Of a stretch of 64,000 bases of DNA, positions 40,196-50,283 are shown piece by piece. How positions within the stretch are numbered: position 1 is the stretch's first letter; the number at the start of each line of letters is the position of its first letter. The DNA is taken from the NCBI RefSeq assembly GCF_024757985.1, contig NZ_CP103289.1:682001-746000 (forward strand), read 5' to 3'. The notes under the pieces are model-generated. The model was not told the origin of the DNA, made no database searches, and worked only from the letters and a program-made list of their open reading frames with translations. Position numbers and translations under genes: made by a program. Source of the stretch: Cellulomonas sp. NS3 (GTDB taxonomy: Bacteria > Actinomycetota > Actinomycetes > Actinomycetales > Cellulomonadaceae).

Positions 40196-41196
40196 GCGGC
40201 TTCGGCGTCCAGGTCCGCGACCTCACCGTGCGCTACGGCGACGCGACCGCGGTCGACGGCCTGACCCTCGACGTCCCGGCCGGCGCGATCACCGGGCTGC
40301 TCGGCCGCAACGGCTCGGGCAAGACGACGCTCCTGTCGACGCTCGCGGCGTTCCGGCTCCCGACGTCGGGCCGGGTGCTCGTCGACGGCGAGGACCCCTG
40401 GGAGAACGAGCGGGTCATGGCCGGCACGTGCCTGATCCGCGAGAGCGGCGACGTGCTCGCCGACGAGAAGCTCGCGGCGACCCTCGACTTCGTCGAGCAG
40501 GCCCGCCCGCACTTCTCCCGCGAGCTGGCCGAGCGGCTGCTCGACACCTTCGAGCTCGACCCGAAGGCCAAGCAGAGCAGGCTCTCGCGCGGCAAGAAGT
40601 CGGCGTTCGGCGCCGTCGTCGGGCTCGCGACCCGCGCCGAGCTCACGATGCTCGACGAGGTGTACCTCGGCATGGACGCCCCGTCGCGGTACGCGTTCTA
40701 CGACGCGCTGCTCACCGACTACGTCGAGCACCCGCGCACGATCGTGCTCTCGAGCCACCTCATCGAGGAGATCGAGCGGCTCTTCGAGCACGTCGTCGTG
40801 ATCGACCACGGCACGCTGCTGCTCGCCGAGCCCGCCGACGAGCTGCGCACCCGCGGGCTCACCGCGACCGGCCCGTCCGACGCCGTCGAGCGGTTCGCCG
40901 TGGGGCGCACCGTGGTCGGGCGCCAGCAGCTCGGCCGCACCGCGCAGGTCACGCTGTTCGGCCCGCCGGCCCGCGACGACGACGCGCGCGCCCGGGAGCT
41001 CGGCGTCGAGCTCGGGCCCGTCGACCTGCAGGACCTGTTCGTGCACCTCACGGCCCGGGCCGGCGCGACGGGCGACACCGCCCGCACCGGCGGCCTCGGG
41101 GCCGCACCGTCCGACGACCCTGCCGGGGACCCCGGCTCGCTGACCGGGACCGGTGCCGCCGGCTCCGACCCGACCGTCACGGAGGTCCCGCGATGA
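40192..41196 (+). CDS. ABC transporter ATP-binding protein with atypical signature
   Basis: The 334-residue protein has Walker [16 protein letters not shown], a degenerate signature LSRGKKSAFGAVV, Walker B LTMLDEVYLGMD and switch VLSSHLIEEIE. The C-terminal 100 residues are a non-conserved regulatory extension ending in a Gly/Pro/Asp-rich tail. The altered signature is typical of YtrB-like exporters linked to GntR regulators. The permease overlaps by four bases. Confidence 0.88.
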   Translation: MSGFGVQVRDLTVRYGDATAVDGLTLDVPAGAITGLLGRNGSGKTTLLSTLAAFRLPTSGRVLVDGEDPWENERVMAGTCLIRESGDVLADEKLAATLDFVEQARPHFSRELAERLLDTFELDPKAKQSRLSRGKKSAFGAVVGLATRAELTMLDEVYLGMDAPSRYAFYDALLTDYVEHPRTIVLSSHLIEEIERLFEHVVVIDHGTLLLAEPADELRTRGLTATGPSDAVERFAVGRTVVGRQQLGRTAQVTLFGPPARDDDARARELGVELGPVDLQDLFVHLTARAGATGDTARTGGLGAAPSDDPAGDPGSLTGTGAAGSDPTVTEVPR

Positions 41197-41969
41197 GCGC
41201 CACGACCCTCGCCCGCCCGACCGTCCGCCGCCGGACCCCGACGGCCCGCACCGTGCGGCACCTGCTCACGATGCTGCTCTACCTCGCGGTGTGGTTCTGG
41301 GGCATCGCCGTCGTCGTCCTGACCGTCGCGATCCTGCTGGTGAACCGGTTCGGGGACGTCACGACGAGCGTCGTGCAGTTCTCCCGGCAGGGCGGCATCT
41401 GGTTCCCGTTCTCGCTCACGATCATCATCGCGACGACCTACCTGCCGACGCACGTCGCCGCCGGGATGACGCGCCGGGCGTTCGCCACCGCCGCCCTCGT
41501 CGCGGCGGGCGTCACCGCCGCCGTGTACGCGGCGGTGCTGACGCTGCTGATCCAGGCCGAGCGCGCGGTCTTCGACCGGGCGGGATGGACGCACACGCTG
41601 TCGGACGTCGGGCTCTCGGCGACGTCCTCGGGCACGGCGGTCGACATCGGCCGGCTGTTCCTCGACTACCTGCTGATGTTCGGCAGCGGCGCGGTGTCCG
41701 GCCTGCTCGTCGGCATCGTCTACTACCGGGCCGGCGGGTGGTGGGGGACCCTCGCGCTCCCGCTGACCATCGGTCCCCTGTTCCTCGTCACCGCGCTCCT
41801 CGCGAGCGACGCCGGGCCCTTCGACCTGGCCTGGGTCGTCGAGCGGTTCGGGCCCGGCGGGGACGACGCGCCCGCCCGCGTGGCGCTCTGCGTGCTGATC
41901 CTCGCCGCGCAGGCCACGGCGTTCCACCGCCTCACCCGGCGGGCCGCGCTCAGTCCCGTCACGACCTGA
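41193..41969 (+). CDS. ABC transporter permease subunit
   Basis: The 258-residue protein has six hydrophobic segments (starting with LLTMLLYLAVWFWGIAVVV) and no soluble domain. THVAAGMTRRAFATAALVAA resembles the coupling-helix region of exporter permeases of this operon type. It is the last gene of the GntR-ATPase-permease operon. The substrate is unknown; cell-envelope stress or peptide export is typical for YtrA-linked systems but is not shown here. Confidence 0.8.
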   Translation: MSATTLARPTVRRRTPTARTVRHLLTMLLYLAVWFWGIAVVVLTVAILLVNRFGDVTTSVVQFSRQGGIWFPFSLTIIIATTYLPTHVAAGMTRRAFATAALVAAGVTAAVYAAVLTLLIQAERAVFDRAGWTHTLSDVGLSATSSGTAVDIGRLFLDYLLMFGSGAVSGLLVGIVYYRAGGWWGTLALPLTIGPLFLVTALLASDAGPFDLAWVVERFGPGGDDAPARVALCVLILAAQATAFHRLTRRAALSPVTT

Positions 41970-42156
41970 CCCCCGGGCGGGCCGTCACGGCGGCCCGCCC
42001 GCACCACCCGCAGTCACAGCTCCACGGGACGGCACCCCGCCGCACCCGCGGGTCCGCACACCCTCAGCACGCCCTCAGGCATTAGCACGCACCGCCGGCG
42101 CACCGCCCGTGCGCACCTCGCCACCACGCGAACCACCCGAACCCCGGAGGGACGAC

Positions 42157-43131
42157 ATGACCGCCACACCCGTGATCCAGGTCGAGCACCTGCGCAAGTC
42201 GTACGGCTCGACGCTCGCCGTCGAGGACGTGAGCCTCACGGTCCACCGCGGCGAGATCGTCGGGATCCTCGGCCCGAACGGCGCGGGCAAGACGACGACG
42301 GTCGAGTGCCTCGCCGGGCTGCGCGACCGCGACTCCGGCCGCGTCGACGTCCTCGGTCTCGACCCCGCCCGGGACCGTGCGGCGCTGCGCGAGGTGCTCG
42401 GCATGCAGCTCCAGGAGAGCGAGCTGCCCGCCCGCATCACGGCCCGCGAGGCCGCCGAGCTGTACGCGTCGTTCTACGCGGACCCCGCGGACCCGCTCGA
42501 GCTGCTCGACGACCTCGGGCTCGCGGACCGGCGGGACGCGCAGTTCCGGGCGCTCTCGGGCGGCCAGAAGCAGCGCCTGTCGATCGCGCTCGCGCTCGTC
42601 GGCAACCCGCAGGTCGCGGTGCTCGACGAGCTCACGACGGGCCTCGACCCGCAGGCGCGGCGCGACACGTGGGACGTGGTCCGCAAGGTCCGCGACCGCG
42701 GCGTGACGATCCTGCTGGTCACGCACCTCATGGAGGAGGCGGAGCGGCTGTGCGACCGCATCGTCCTCATCGACGCGGGCCGGGTCGTCGCGACGGGCAC
42801 CCCGGCCGAGCTCGCGGCGCAGTCGGCCGGGGAGCACGTGCTGCGGTTCCGGTCGCCGGAGCCGGGCGTCGCGGCGGTCCTCGCGGGGGTCCCCGGCGTG
42901 CACGGGGTCGACGGGCCCGACGACGGCCTCGCGTACGAGGTCCGCGGCGGCCCGGAGATCGTGCAGGACGTCATGGTCGCGCTGTCGGCCGCGGGCGTGC
43001 GCGCGAACGACGTGCGGCTCGAGCGCGGCACCCTCGAGGACGCGTTCCTCACCCTGACCGGCCAGGACCGGTCCCGCGACGCCGGCGCCGGCCGTCGCTC
43101 CCGTTCCCTGCTGACCCGTTCGGAGGCCTGA
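42157..43131 (+). CDS. ABC transporter ATP-binding protein (DrrA/CcmA type)
   Basis: The 324-residue protein has Walker A GILGPNGAGKTTTVECLAG, signature LSGGQKQRLSIALAL, Walker B VAVLDELTTGLDP and switch LLVTHLMEEAE, followed by a C-terminal domain as in drug/lipid exporters. ATG at 42157 follows GGAGGG (42147-42152). The permease starts one base after the stop. Confidence 0.92.
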   Translation: MTATPVIQVEHLRKSYGSTLAVEDVSLTVHRGEIVGILGPNGAGKTTTVECLAGLRDRDSGRVDVLGLDPARDRAALREVLGMQLQESELPARITAREAAELYASFYADPADPLELLDDLGLADRRDAQFRALSGGQKQRLSIALALVGNPQVAVLDELTTGLDPQARRDTWDVVRKVRDRGVTILLVTHLMEEAERLCDRIVLIDAGRVVATGTPAELAAQSAGEHVLRFRSPEPGVAAVLAGVPGVHGVDGPDDGLAYEVRGGPEIVQDVMVALSAAGVRANDVRLERGTLEDAFLTLTGQDRSRDAGAGRRSRSLLTRSEA

Positions 43132-43132
43132 C

Positions 43133-43963
43133 ATGACCGCCGCCCCGCTCACCCCGACCCCCGCGCCCGCCCCGGCGGCGCGCACCGCGGCCACGACCGC
43201 GACGAGCGCACGCGTGCTCGCGCACGTGACCCGCACGGAGGCCCGGCTGTTCCTGCGGGAGCCGTCGGCCGCGTTCTTCGGGCTCGCGTTCCCCGCCGTC
43301 CTGCTCGTCGTCCTCGGGCTGTTCATGCCATGGGCCGACCAGCCGTTCGACGACAAGGACCCGGTGCTGTCGCAGATCACGGCCATCACCGGCTACACCC
43401 CGATCGTGCTGGCGCTGGCGATCGCGACGGTCGGGTTCTCGACGTTCCCGACCCCCATCGCGACGTACCGCGGCAACGGCGTGCTGCGCCGGCTCGCCAC
43501 GACGCCGCTGCCGAGCTCGCGGGTGCTCGCCGCCCAGGTGCTCGTCAACGTCGCGACGCTCGTCGTCGCCTCGGTCCTCGCCGTCGTCCTCGGCGTCGTG
43601 GTCCTCGACATCTCGCTGCCGGCCGACCCGCTCGCGCTGGTCCTCGGCTTCGTGCTCGGCGCCACGTCGACCATGGCGGTCGGCTGCCTCATCGCGGCCC
43701 GGGCGCCGAACACGTCCTCGGCGAACGGCGTCGGGATGCTGCTGTACTTCGTGTCGCTGTTCTTCGCCGGCGTGTGGATGCCGCTCCCGCTGATGCCGGA
43801 GATCGTGCAGACGATCAGCCAGTACACCCCGGTCGGCGCCGCGTCGCAGGCGATGGGCGCCGCCTGGTACGGCCAGCCGTTCCCGGCGACCGAGCTGCTG
43901 GTCATGGCGGCGTGGACGCTCGTCGGGGTGCCGGTCGCCGCGAGGATCTTCCGCTGGTCCTGA
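43133..43963 (+). CDS. ABC-2 type transporter permease
   Basis: The 276-residue protein has an Ala/Pro/Thr-rich start, six transmembrane segments and the ABC-2 features RTEARLFLREPSAAFFGLAFP, YRGNGVLRRLATTPLPSSRVL and VWMPLPLMPEIVQTISQYTPVGAASQAM. With the upstream ATPase it forms a DrrAB-like exporter. The substrate is unknown. A strong hairpin follows. Confidence 0.9.
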   Translation: MTAAPLTPTPAPAPAARTAATTATSARVLAHVTRTEARLFLREPSAAFFGLAFPAVLLVVLGLFMPWADQPFDDKDPVLSQITAITGYTPIVLALAIATVGFSTFPTPIATYRGNGVLRRLATTPLPSSRVLAAQVLVNVATLVVASVLAVVLGVVVLDISLPADPLALVLGFVLGATSTMAVGCLIAARAPNTSSANGVGMLLYFVSLFFAGVWMPLPLMPEIVQTISQYTPVGAASQAMGAAWYGQPFPATELLVMAAWTLVGVPVAARIFRWS

Positions 43964-43973
43964 GACCCGCTCC

Positions 43974-44007
43974 ACGACGCCCGGGCGACCCGTCGCCCGG
44001 GCGTCGT
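43974..44007 (+). terminator. Terminator hairpin after the ABC exporter
   Basis: ACGACGCCCGGGCGA (43974-43988) pairs perfectly with TCGCCCGGGCGTCGT (43993-44007), 15 bp with a 4-base loop, directly after the permease stop. The remaining 190 bp to the CelR-like box hold no gene. Confidence 0.85.
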
Positions 44008-44196
44008 CGCGCCCCGGCGCACGCCCGTCCCGAGCACCCACGAACGCCGAATCGTTTCACGGGGCTGTCGCCGGTGAGGGCGGGTGCCACTGTGGGCGCT
44101 GTTCGCGCGCCGGGCGCACGGACCGTGCCGACGACGGCCGGTCCGCGGGTCCGCCGCACGGACGGCCCCGGACGAAGGCCCGTGGCCGCGAGGTTG

Positions 44197-44210
44197 TAGG
44201 AGCGCTCCCA
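44197..44210. promoter_or_regulatory. CelR-type operator TAGGAGCGCTCCCA
   Basis: This matches the known 14-bp cellulase operator TGGGAGCGCTCCCA at 13 of 14 positions. It lies 242 bp upstream of the GH48 start in a long leader with no gene. CelR is a LacI-family repressor released by cellobiose in Thermobifida. Control of this cellulase by a CelR orthologue is inferred; no such regulator is in the window. Confidence 0.8.
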
Positions 44211-44451
44211 TCGACGTCGATCGCGAGCGTGCACGAGGTCCCCGCTGCCGCGGCGGGGGCGACGCAGGGCAGCACGCGCAGACCGGCACCGCAGCGACGC
44301 GGGCCGGTCCGACGCGGAGAGCCCGTCCCCCCGGTCGAGCCAAGGACGGCACGGCCGGGACGGCCCGGCGGCGGGGCCACCGGCGTTCCCGGCGCAGCGG
44401 GACCGCGTCCCGGGCACCCTCACCGGCGCCCTTCGACGAGAGGAACTTCGC

Positions 44452-47427
44452 ATGTCAGGACTCACCCGACGACGTGTCGCCTGGGCGGTCTCCGCCCTGG
44501 GCGTGTCGTCGCTCGTAGCCGTGTGCGGGATGCAACCCGCGCTGGCGTCACCCGCGCCCGCGGCCGCCGCTCCCGCGGTCGCGCCTGCCGCGATCGAGGA
44601 GGGGGGCGAGTACCAGCAGCGCTTCCTCGAGATGTACCAGGACATCAAGGACCCGGCGAGCGGCTACTTCAGCCCGCAGGGCATCCCGTACCACTCGGTC
44701 GAGACGTTCATCGTCGAGGCCCCGGACTACGGGCACGAGACCACGTCGGAGGCGTACAGCTTCTGGATCTGGCTCGAGAGCGCCTACGGCGAGGCGACCG
44801 GCGACTGGAAGCCGCTCAACGACGCGTGGGCCACGATGGAGAAGTACATGATCCCGCAGGCTGCGGACCAGCCCACCAACTCGTTCTACAAGCCCTCGGC
44901 GCCGGCGTCGTACGCGAGCGAGTACAACCACCCGAGCAACTACCCGTCGGCGCTCGAGTCGGGTGTCTCGGTCGGCCCCGACCCCATCGCGGCGGAGCTC
45001 AAGGCCGCGCACGGCACCGACGACATCTACGGCATGCACTGGCTCGCGGACGTCGACAACGTCTACGGCTTCGGAGCTTCCCCGGGCGCGGGCTGCACCA
45101 ACGGCCCCGGCGCGGGCACGTCGTACATCAACACGTTCCAGCGCGGCCCGCAGGAGTCGGTCTACGAGACCATCCCGCAGCCGTCGTGCGACGAGTTCGA
45201 GTTCGGCGGCAAGAACGGCTTCCTCGACCTGTTCACCAAGGACGCGTCGTACGCCAAGCAGTGGAAGTACACCAACGCCCCCGACGCCGACGCGCGTGCG
45301 ATCGACGCCATGTACTGGGCCAACCAGTGGGCGACCGACCAGGGCAAGGCGTCCGAGATCTCGGGCACCGTCGCGAAGGCCGCCAAGATGGGCGACTACC
45401 TGCGCTACGCGCTGTTCGACAAGTACTTCAAGAAGATCGGCTGCACCTCGAAGAGCTGCGCCGCCGGCACCGGCAAGGACAGCGCCCACTACCTGCTCTC
45501 CTGGTACTACGCCTGGGGCGGCGCGACCGACCCCAGCGCCGGCTGGGCGTGGCGCATCGGCTCGAGCCACAACCACTTCGGGTACCAGAACCCGATGGCG
45601 GCCTGGGCCCTGTCGACCGACTCGGCGCTCAAGCCCAAGGGCGCGACGGCCGTGTCCGACTGGACCAAGAGCCTCGAGCGCCAGCTCGAGTTCTACCAGT
45701 GGCTGCAGTCCGCGGACGGCGGCATCGCCGGTGGCGCGACGAACAGCTGGGACGGCGCGTACGCGACGCCGCCGGCCGGCACGTCGACGTTCTACGGCAT
45801 GGGCTACACCGAGGCCCCCGTCTACCACGACCCGCCGTCGAACTCCTGGTTCGGCATGCAGGTGTGGTCGATGGAGCGCATCGCGCAGCTCTACAACGCG
45901 TCCGGCAACCCGAAGGCCAAGGCGCTGCTCGACAAGTGGGTCCCGTGGGCCCTCGCGCACACCAAGGCGAGCGGCGCCGACTGGGCCGTCCCGTCGACGC
46001 TCAAGTGGACGGGTCAGCCGGACACCTGGAACCCCGCGAGCCCCGGCACCAACGCCGGTCTGCGCGTCGAGGTCGCCAGCCAGGGCCAGGACGTCGGCGT
46101 CGCCGGCGCGCTCGCCCGGACGCTCATGTACTACGCCGCCGAGGCCGACCACGCCGAGGCTCAGGCCGCGGCCAAGGGTCTGCTCGACGCGATCTGGACC
46201 AACAACCGCGACTCGATCGGCGTCTCCACGACGGAGACCCGCGAGGACTTCAAGCGTCTCGACGACGTCATGACCTCGACGACCGGCGACGGCGTCTACG
46301 TCCCCGCCGGTTGGACGGGCACGATGCCCAACGGCGACGTCATCAAGCCGGGCGTGAGCTTCCTCGACATGCGCAGCTTCCTCAAGAACGACCCGGCGTG
46401 GCCCAAGGTCAAGGCGTACCTCGACGGCGGACCGGCCCCGACGTTCAACTACCACCGGTTCTGGGCGCAGACGGCCATCGCGACCGCCCTGGCCGACTAC
46501 GACCGCCTGTTCGGCGACGGCGGCACCGTGCCGCCCGTCGACACGCAGAAGCCGACGGTCCCCACCGCCCTGACCTCGACGGCGAAGACGGCCACGAGCG
46601 TCACGCTGGGCTGGACGGCCTCGACGGACAACGTCCGTGTGACGGGGTACGACGTGTACCGCGGCACGACGCGGGTGGGCTCGGCGACGGGCACGACCTA
46701 CACCGACACGGGCCTCACGGCCGCCACGGCGTACTCGTACACCGTGCGGGCGAAGGACGCGGCCGGCAACGTCTCCGACCCGTCGACGGCGCTCAGCGTC
46801 ACCACGAACGAGGGTGGCGGCACCGTCGACACGACACCGCCGTCGGCGCCGCTCGGCCTCGTGTCGCCGAGCAGGACGACCACGTCGGTCGCCCTGACGT
46901 GGCAGCCGTCGACCGACAACGTGGCCGTGACCGGGTACGACGTGTACCGCGGCACGACGCGGGTCGGCTCCACGACGACCACGTCGTACAGCGACACCGG
47001 CCTGACGGCGAGCACCGCGTACTCGTACACCGTGCGCGCCAAGGACGCCGCCGGGAACGTCTCGACGCCGTCCGCGGCGCTGAGCGTCACGACGAGCCCC
47101 GACGTCACGCCGGGCGCCTGCAAGGTCACCTACACGACCAGCGACTGGAACTCCGGGTTCACGGCGTCGGTCAAGGTCACCAACACCGGCGCGGCGCTCT
47201 CGAGCTGGAAGCTCGGCTTCTCGTTCGCGGGCGGCCAGAAGGTCCAGCAGGGCTGGAGCGCGGTCTGGTCGCAGAGCGGCACGGCCGTCACCGCGGACAA
47301 CGCGCCGTGGAACGGCACCCTCGCCGCGGGCGGGACCATCGACGTCGGGTTCAACGGGTCGCACACCGGCTCGAACCCGAAGCCGACCGCGTTCACGCTC
47401 AACGGGGCTCCCTGCACCGTGGGCTGA
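44452..47427 (+). CDS. GH48 exocellulase (cellobiohydrolase) with FN3-FN3-CBM2
   Basis: The 991-residue secreted enzyme has a signal peptide (to about 32), a GH48 catalytic domain (about 50-690), two fibronectin III domains (about 693-785 and 791-885) and a C-terminal CBM2 (about 889-991, with the disulphide-forming Cys at both ends and surface Trp such as SDWNSG and QQGWSAVWS). The GH48 signature [13 protein letters not shown] (95-107) contains the conserved catalytic-acid Glu, and [13 protein letters not shown] and [15 protein letters not shown] follow. It releases cellobiose processively from chain reducing ends. This architecture is that of the major Cellulomonas GH48 enzyme. ATG at 44452 follows GAGAGGAAC. 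Confidence 0.96.
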   Translation: MSGLTRRRVAWAVSALGVSSLVAVCGMQPALASPAPAAAAPAVAPAAIEEGGEYQQRFLEMYQDIKDPASGYFSPQGIPYHSVETFIVEAPDYGHETTSEAYSFWIWLESAYGEATGDWKPLNDAWATMEKYMIPQAADQPTNSFYKPSAPASYASEYNHPSNYPSALESGVSVGPDPIAAELKAAHGTDDIYGMHWLADVDNVYGFGASPGAGCTNGPGAGTSYINTFQRGPQESVYETIPQPSCDEFEFGGKNGFLDLFTKDASYAKQWKYTNAPDADARAIDAMYWANQWATDQGKASEISGTVAKAAKMGDYLRYALFDKYFKKIGCTSKSCAAGTGKDSAHYLLSWYYAWGGATDPSAGWAWRIGSSHNHFGYQNPMAAWALSTDSALKPKGATAVSDWTKSLERQLEFYQWLQSADGGIAGGATNSWDGAYATPPAGTSTFYGMGYTEAPVYHDPPSNSWFGMQVWSMERIAQLYNASGNPKAKALLDKWVPWALAHTKASGADWAVPSTLKWTGQPDTWNPASPGTNAGLRVEVASQGQDVGVAGALARTLMYYAAEADHAEAQAAAKGLLDAIWTNNRDSIGVSTTETREDFKRLDDVMTSTTGDGVYVPAGWTGTMPNGDVIKPGVSFLDMRSFLKNDPAWPKVKAYLDGGPAPTFNYHRFWAQTAIATALADYDRLFGDGGTVPPVDTQKPTVPTALTSTAKTATSVTLGWTASTDNVRVTGYDVYRGTTRVGSATGTTYTDTGLTAATAYSYTVRAKDAAGNVSDPSTALSVTTNEGGGTVDTTPPSAPLGLVSPSRTTTSVALTWQPSTDNVAVTGYDVYRGTTRVGSTTTTSYSDTGLTASTAYSYTVRAKDAAGNVSTPSAALSVTTSPDVTPGACKVTYTTSDWNSGFTASVKVTNTGAALSSWKLGFSFAGGQKVQQGWSAVWSQSGTAVTADNAPWNGTLAAGGTIDVGFNGSHTGSNPKPTAFTLNGAPCTVG

Positions 47428-47456
47428 CGCCCGCAGCACGGAGCACCACGCACGCC

Positions 47457-47494
47457 CCGCAGGGTCGGTCCGCTCGTCCGGACCGGCCCTGCGG
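47457..47494. terminator. Terminator hairpin after the GH48 gene
   Basis: CCGCAGGG (47457-47464) pairs with CCCTGCGG (47487-47494), and inner CGGTCC/GGACCG extends the stem with one wobble. It lies between convergent genes. Confidence 0.75.
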
Positions 47495-47548
47495 CCGTGC
47501 GCGCCGACCGGCCCGACCGTCGCCGTCCTCAGCAGCCCACCCTCGCGG

Positions 47549-48424
47549 TCACTCGCCGCACTCGTACCCGCCGGACATGGCCGTGACGACGGCGTCGGGC
47601 CCGCCCCCGACCGACGCGAACGCGTACGTCATCGGGAAGTCTCCGGTGGACCAGTGATACACGGACGGGCTGAACCAGGACTCCCCTCCGTCGAGGTCCG
47701 GGTACAGCGCGCGGGCCGCGGAGACGGTCTCGCCCAGACGCAGGCCCTCCGCGGTGCGGGTCCCGACCGCACGCCACGGGCCGTCCCACCCCGGCTCGTC
47801 CGGCGCGAGCTGCTGCACGCTCCACCCGGCGACGGTGGGCTCGACGGGCGCGCCGGTCGCGTCCCGGGTGCGCAGCAGGAGCGCGACGTTGCCCCACCGC
47901 AGGCTCGCCCCGGGGTCGCCGTTCGCGGGGCAGCGTCCCGGGCCCTGAGCGTTGACGTCCTCGGGCGCGGCGCCGAACAGCCCGGTGAGGTGCGCGACGA
48001 CGGCGCCCGCGTCGGCCCCGGCCCCGAAGCCGGCGACCGCCCCGCCTTTGCCGAGCACGAGCTCCGGCTGCTCCACGACGGGCGGTGCCGCGGACGTCGG
48101 CTCGCTCGACGTCCGCGCGGGGCTGGCGGACGGCGTAGGGGTCGGCTCGGGTGCCGTGCTCGGGCTGACGCTGACCGCGGGGCTCGGCGTGAGGGCCGGG
48201 GGCGCTGGACGTGGTCCGACGAACCCCTGGGCGGCGAGCACGCCGACGAGCGCCACCACGGCGACCCCGGTGCCCGCAGCACCTGCACGGAGCGTGCGAC
48301 GCCGGACGACGCGGCGCGCGACGCGCTGGACGTGCACCCCCGGGTCCGGTGCGCTCCGGGCGGCCAGCGCGCGGCCGCTCTCCTCGCCGAACTCCTCCAG
48401 CACGGACCGCAGGTCGCGGGTCAT
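47549..48424 (-). CDS. Single-pass membrane protein, partner of the ECF sigma factor
   Basis: The 291-residue protein has a cytoplasmic N-terminus with RRVVRRRTLRAG before one transmembrane helix (about 49-70), a Pro/Ser/Thr-rich linker and an extracytoplasmic domain with two cysteines. It overlaps the sigma-factor stop by four bases (ATGA). The layout suggests an anti-sigma or sensor role for the upstream sigma factor, but there is no zinc anti-sigma motif, so this is inference from position. Confidence 0.65.
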   Translation of the reverse strand: MTRDLRSVLEEFGEESGRALAARSAPDPGVHVQRVARRVVRRRTLRAGAAGTGVAVVALVGVLAAQGFVGPRPAPPALTPSPAVSVSPSTAPEPTPTPSASPARTSSEPTSAAPPVVEQPELVLGKGGAVAGFGAGADAGAVVAHLTGLFGAAPEDVNAQGPGRCPANGDPGASLRWGNVALLLRTRDATGAPVEPTVAGWSVQQLAPDEPGWDGPWRAVGTRTAEGLRLGETVSAARALYPDLDGGESWFSPSVYHWSTGDFPMTYAFASVGGGPDAVVTAMSGGYECGE

Positions 48425-48969
48425 GTCGCGCTCCTTCCGCTGCGGGTGTCGACCGGGACGGTCATCGGGTCCGTCACGGTGATCTCGTCACCGAGGACGG
48501 CACGCAGAGCACGCGTGCCGTCCGAGAGGTATCGCTTCACGGCCCCCTCGCTGATCCCGAGCCCGGCAGCGATCGCCGGCACGGTGAGGTCGTCGATGTG
48601 GCGCAGCACTACGCAGGCACGCTCCCGCGCGGGCAGCGTCGCGAGGGCCGCCCGCACGTCCAGCCCGGCCACGGCGACGTCGTCCGGTGAGCGGCGCCCG
48701 TGGTCCTCCACGAGCAGGTGCGCCTTGCCCCAGCGCGAGCGCCGCCGACGCACGCCGTCGAGGAACCCGCTGCGGATCGCGGCCCGGACGTACGCCTCGG
48801 CGCCCCGCGGGTCGTCGAGAGCGCGTCGCCGGGCGAACACGCGCACCAGCGCCTCCTGCAGGAGGTCCTCCGCCTCGTCCGCGTCGAGCGTGAGCACGTA
48901 CGCGTACCCGAGGAGCGACGCGCGCCGGGTGCGCACGACCTCCTCGAGCAGCTGTCTCCACTGCGGCAC
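48421..48969 (-). CDS. SigE-family ECF RNA polymerase sigma factor
   Basis: The 182-residue protein has sigma region 2 (LLGYAYVLTLDADEAEDLLQEALVRVFARRR) and region 4 (LATLPARERACVVLRHIDDLTVPAIAAGLGISEGAVKRYLSDGTRAL). It is of the actinobacterial SigE/SigM-like ECF group. GTG at 48969 is chosen because GGGGAGGGG lies about 7 nt upstream; a GTG at 49005 is also in frame but has no such site. It is coupled to the downstream membrane protein. Confidence 0.88.
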   Translation of the reverse strand: MPQWRQLLEEVVRTRRASLLGYAYVLTLDADEAEDLLQEALVRVFARRRALDDPRGAEAYVRAAIRSGFLDGVRRRRSRWGKAHLLVEDHGRRSPDDVAVAGLDVRAALATLPARERACVVLRHIDDLTVPAIAAGLGISEGAVKRYLSDGTRALRAVLGDEITVTDPMTVPVDTRSGRSAT

Positions 48970-49055
48970 CGTGCGTCCCCTCCCCGTCGCGACCCTCGTC
49001 ACCACCTAGAACGCGCCGGGTGCTCGAACCGTTGGGCAGCGGACGGCCGGGCGGC

Positions 49056-50261
49056 TCAGGCCAGGCGGGCCGCCCGGAGAGTGAGGTACTCGCGCTCGCG
49101 GAGGTTGGTCGCGGCGGCGGCGGCGTGCCGGTAGGCGTCGACGGCGTCGCGCGGTCGCCCGTCGAGCTCGAGCAGGTGGGCCCGGACGGCGTGCAGCCGG
49201 TGCCCGCTGCCGAGGCGCTCGGCCACACCGTCGAGCGCGGCCAGACCGCGTGCGGGGCCGTGCACCATCGCGACGGCGACGGCCCGGTGCAGCGCCACGA
49301 CGGGGCTGCCGGTCAGCGCGAGGAGGCGGTCGTACAGCGCGAGGACCTGGGGCCAGTCGGTCGCCCCGGAGCTCGGCGCCTGGTCGTGCAGCACCGCGAT
49401 GCAGGCCTGGAGCGTGTGCTCGCCCGGGCGTCCGGCGCGCAGCGCGTCGGTCGCGAGACGGACGCCCTCGACGACGAGGGCCCGGTCCCACAGCGAGCGG
49501 TCCTGCTCGGCGAGCGGCACGAGCTCCCCGTGCGGGCCGGACCGCGCGGGCCGGCGGGCCTCGGTGAGCAGCAGCAGCGCGAGCAGGCCGGTGACCTCCG
49601 CGTCGTCCGGCACCGCGGCGTGCAGCAGGCGGGTCAGCCGGATCGCCTCGCCGGTGACGTCGACCCGCAGCAGGTCGGGGCCGGCGCTGGTCGCGTAGCC
49701 CTCGTTGAAGAGCAGGTAGAGGACGTGCCGGACGAGGGCGAGGCGCCGCGGGACGTCGTCGGGCGCGGGCATCGCGAACGGGACGTCCGACGCCCGCAGC
49801 GTCGCCTTGGCGCGGCTGATGCGCTGGGCCATGGTCGCCTCCGGCACGAGGAACGCCGCCGCGATCTCGCGCGTCGTCAGGCCGCCGACCGCGCGCAGCG
49901 TGAGCGGGATCGCCGCGGCGGGAGTCAGCGCCGGGTGGCAGCACAGGAGCATGACGGTGAGCGTGTCGTCGTGCTGCTCGACGTCGTCCGGCGGGCGCTG
50001 GTCGCGTGCGGCGGCGACCTCCTCGCGGCGCCGGCGGGCGGTGACCTCGCGGTGCTCGTCCGCCAGCCGCCGCGCCGCGACCCGCACGAGCCAGCCGACC
50101 GCGTTGTCCGGGACGCCGTCGCGCGGCCACTGCTGCGCCGCCGCGAGCAGCGCCTCCTGCACGGCGTCCTCGGCGGCGGCGAAGTCCGCGTGCCGCCGCG
50201 CGACCGCCCCGAGGGCCTGCGGCGCGCACCGGCGCAGCAGGCCCTCGACGTCGGTGGTCAT
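49056..50261 (-). CDS. ECF42-type RNA polymerase sigma factor (DUF6596)
   Basis: The 401-residue protein has sigma region 2 (FAAAEDAVQEALLAAAQQWP, NAVGWLVRVAARRLADEHR), region 4 (PLTLRAVGGLTTREIAAAFLVPEATMAQRISRAK) and a long helical C-terminus of TPR-like repeats (YLLFNEGYATSAG; LLALLLLTEARRPAR), as in the ECF42 group. ECF42 factors are paired with DGPF/YCII proteins; the partner is encoded 22 bp upstream on the same strand. ATG at 50261. Confidence 0.92.
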   Translation of the reverse strand: MTTDVEGLLRRCAPQALGAVARRHADFAAAEDAVQEALLAAAQQWPRDGVPDNAVGWLVRVAARRLADEHREVTARRRREEVAAARDQRPPDDVEQHDDTLTVMLLCCHPALTPAAAIPLTLRAVGGLTTREIAAAFLVPEATMAQRISRAKATLRASDVPFAMPAPDDVPRRLALVRHVLYLLFNEGYATSAGPDLLRVDVTGEAIRLTRLLHAAVPDDAEVTGLLALLLLTEARRPARSGPHGELVPLAEQDRSLWDRALVVEGVRLATDALRAGRPGEHTLQACIAVLHDQAPSSGATDWPQVLALYDRLLALTGSPVVALHRAVAVAMVHGPARGLAALDGVAERLGSGHRLHAVRAHLLELDGRPRDAVDAYRHAAAAATNLREREYLTLRAARLA

Positions 50262-50283
50262 GGTGGCGGTGCCTGTCGGCTCG

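Noticed and set aside
44229-47657. Long alternative frame across the GH48 gene
   Set aside because: It lacks any domain, and the GH48 frame is unambiguous.
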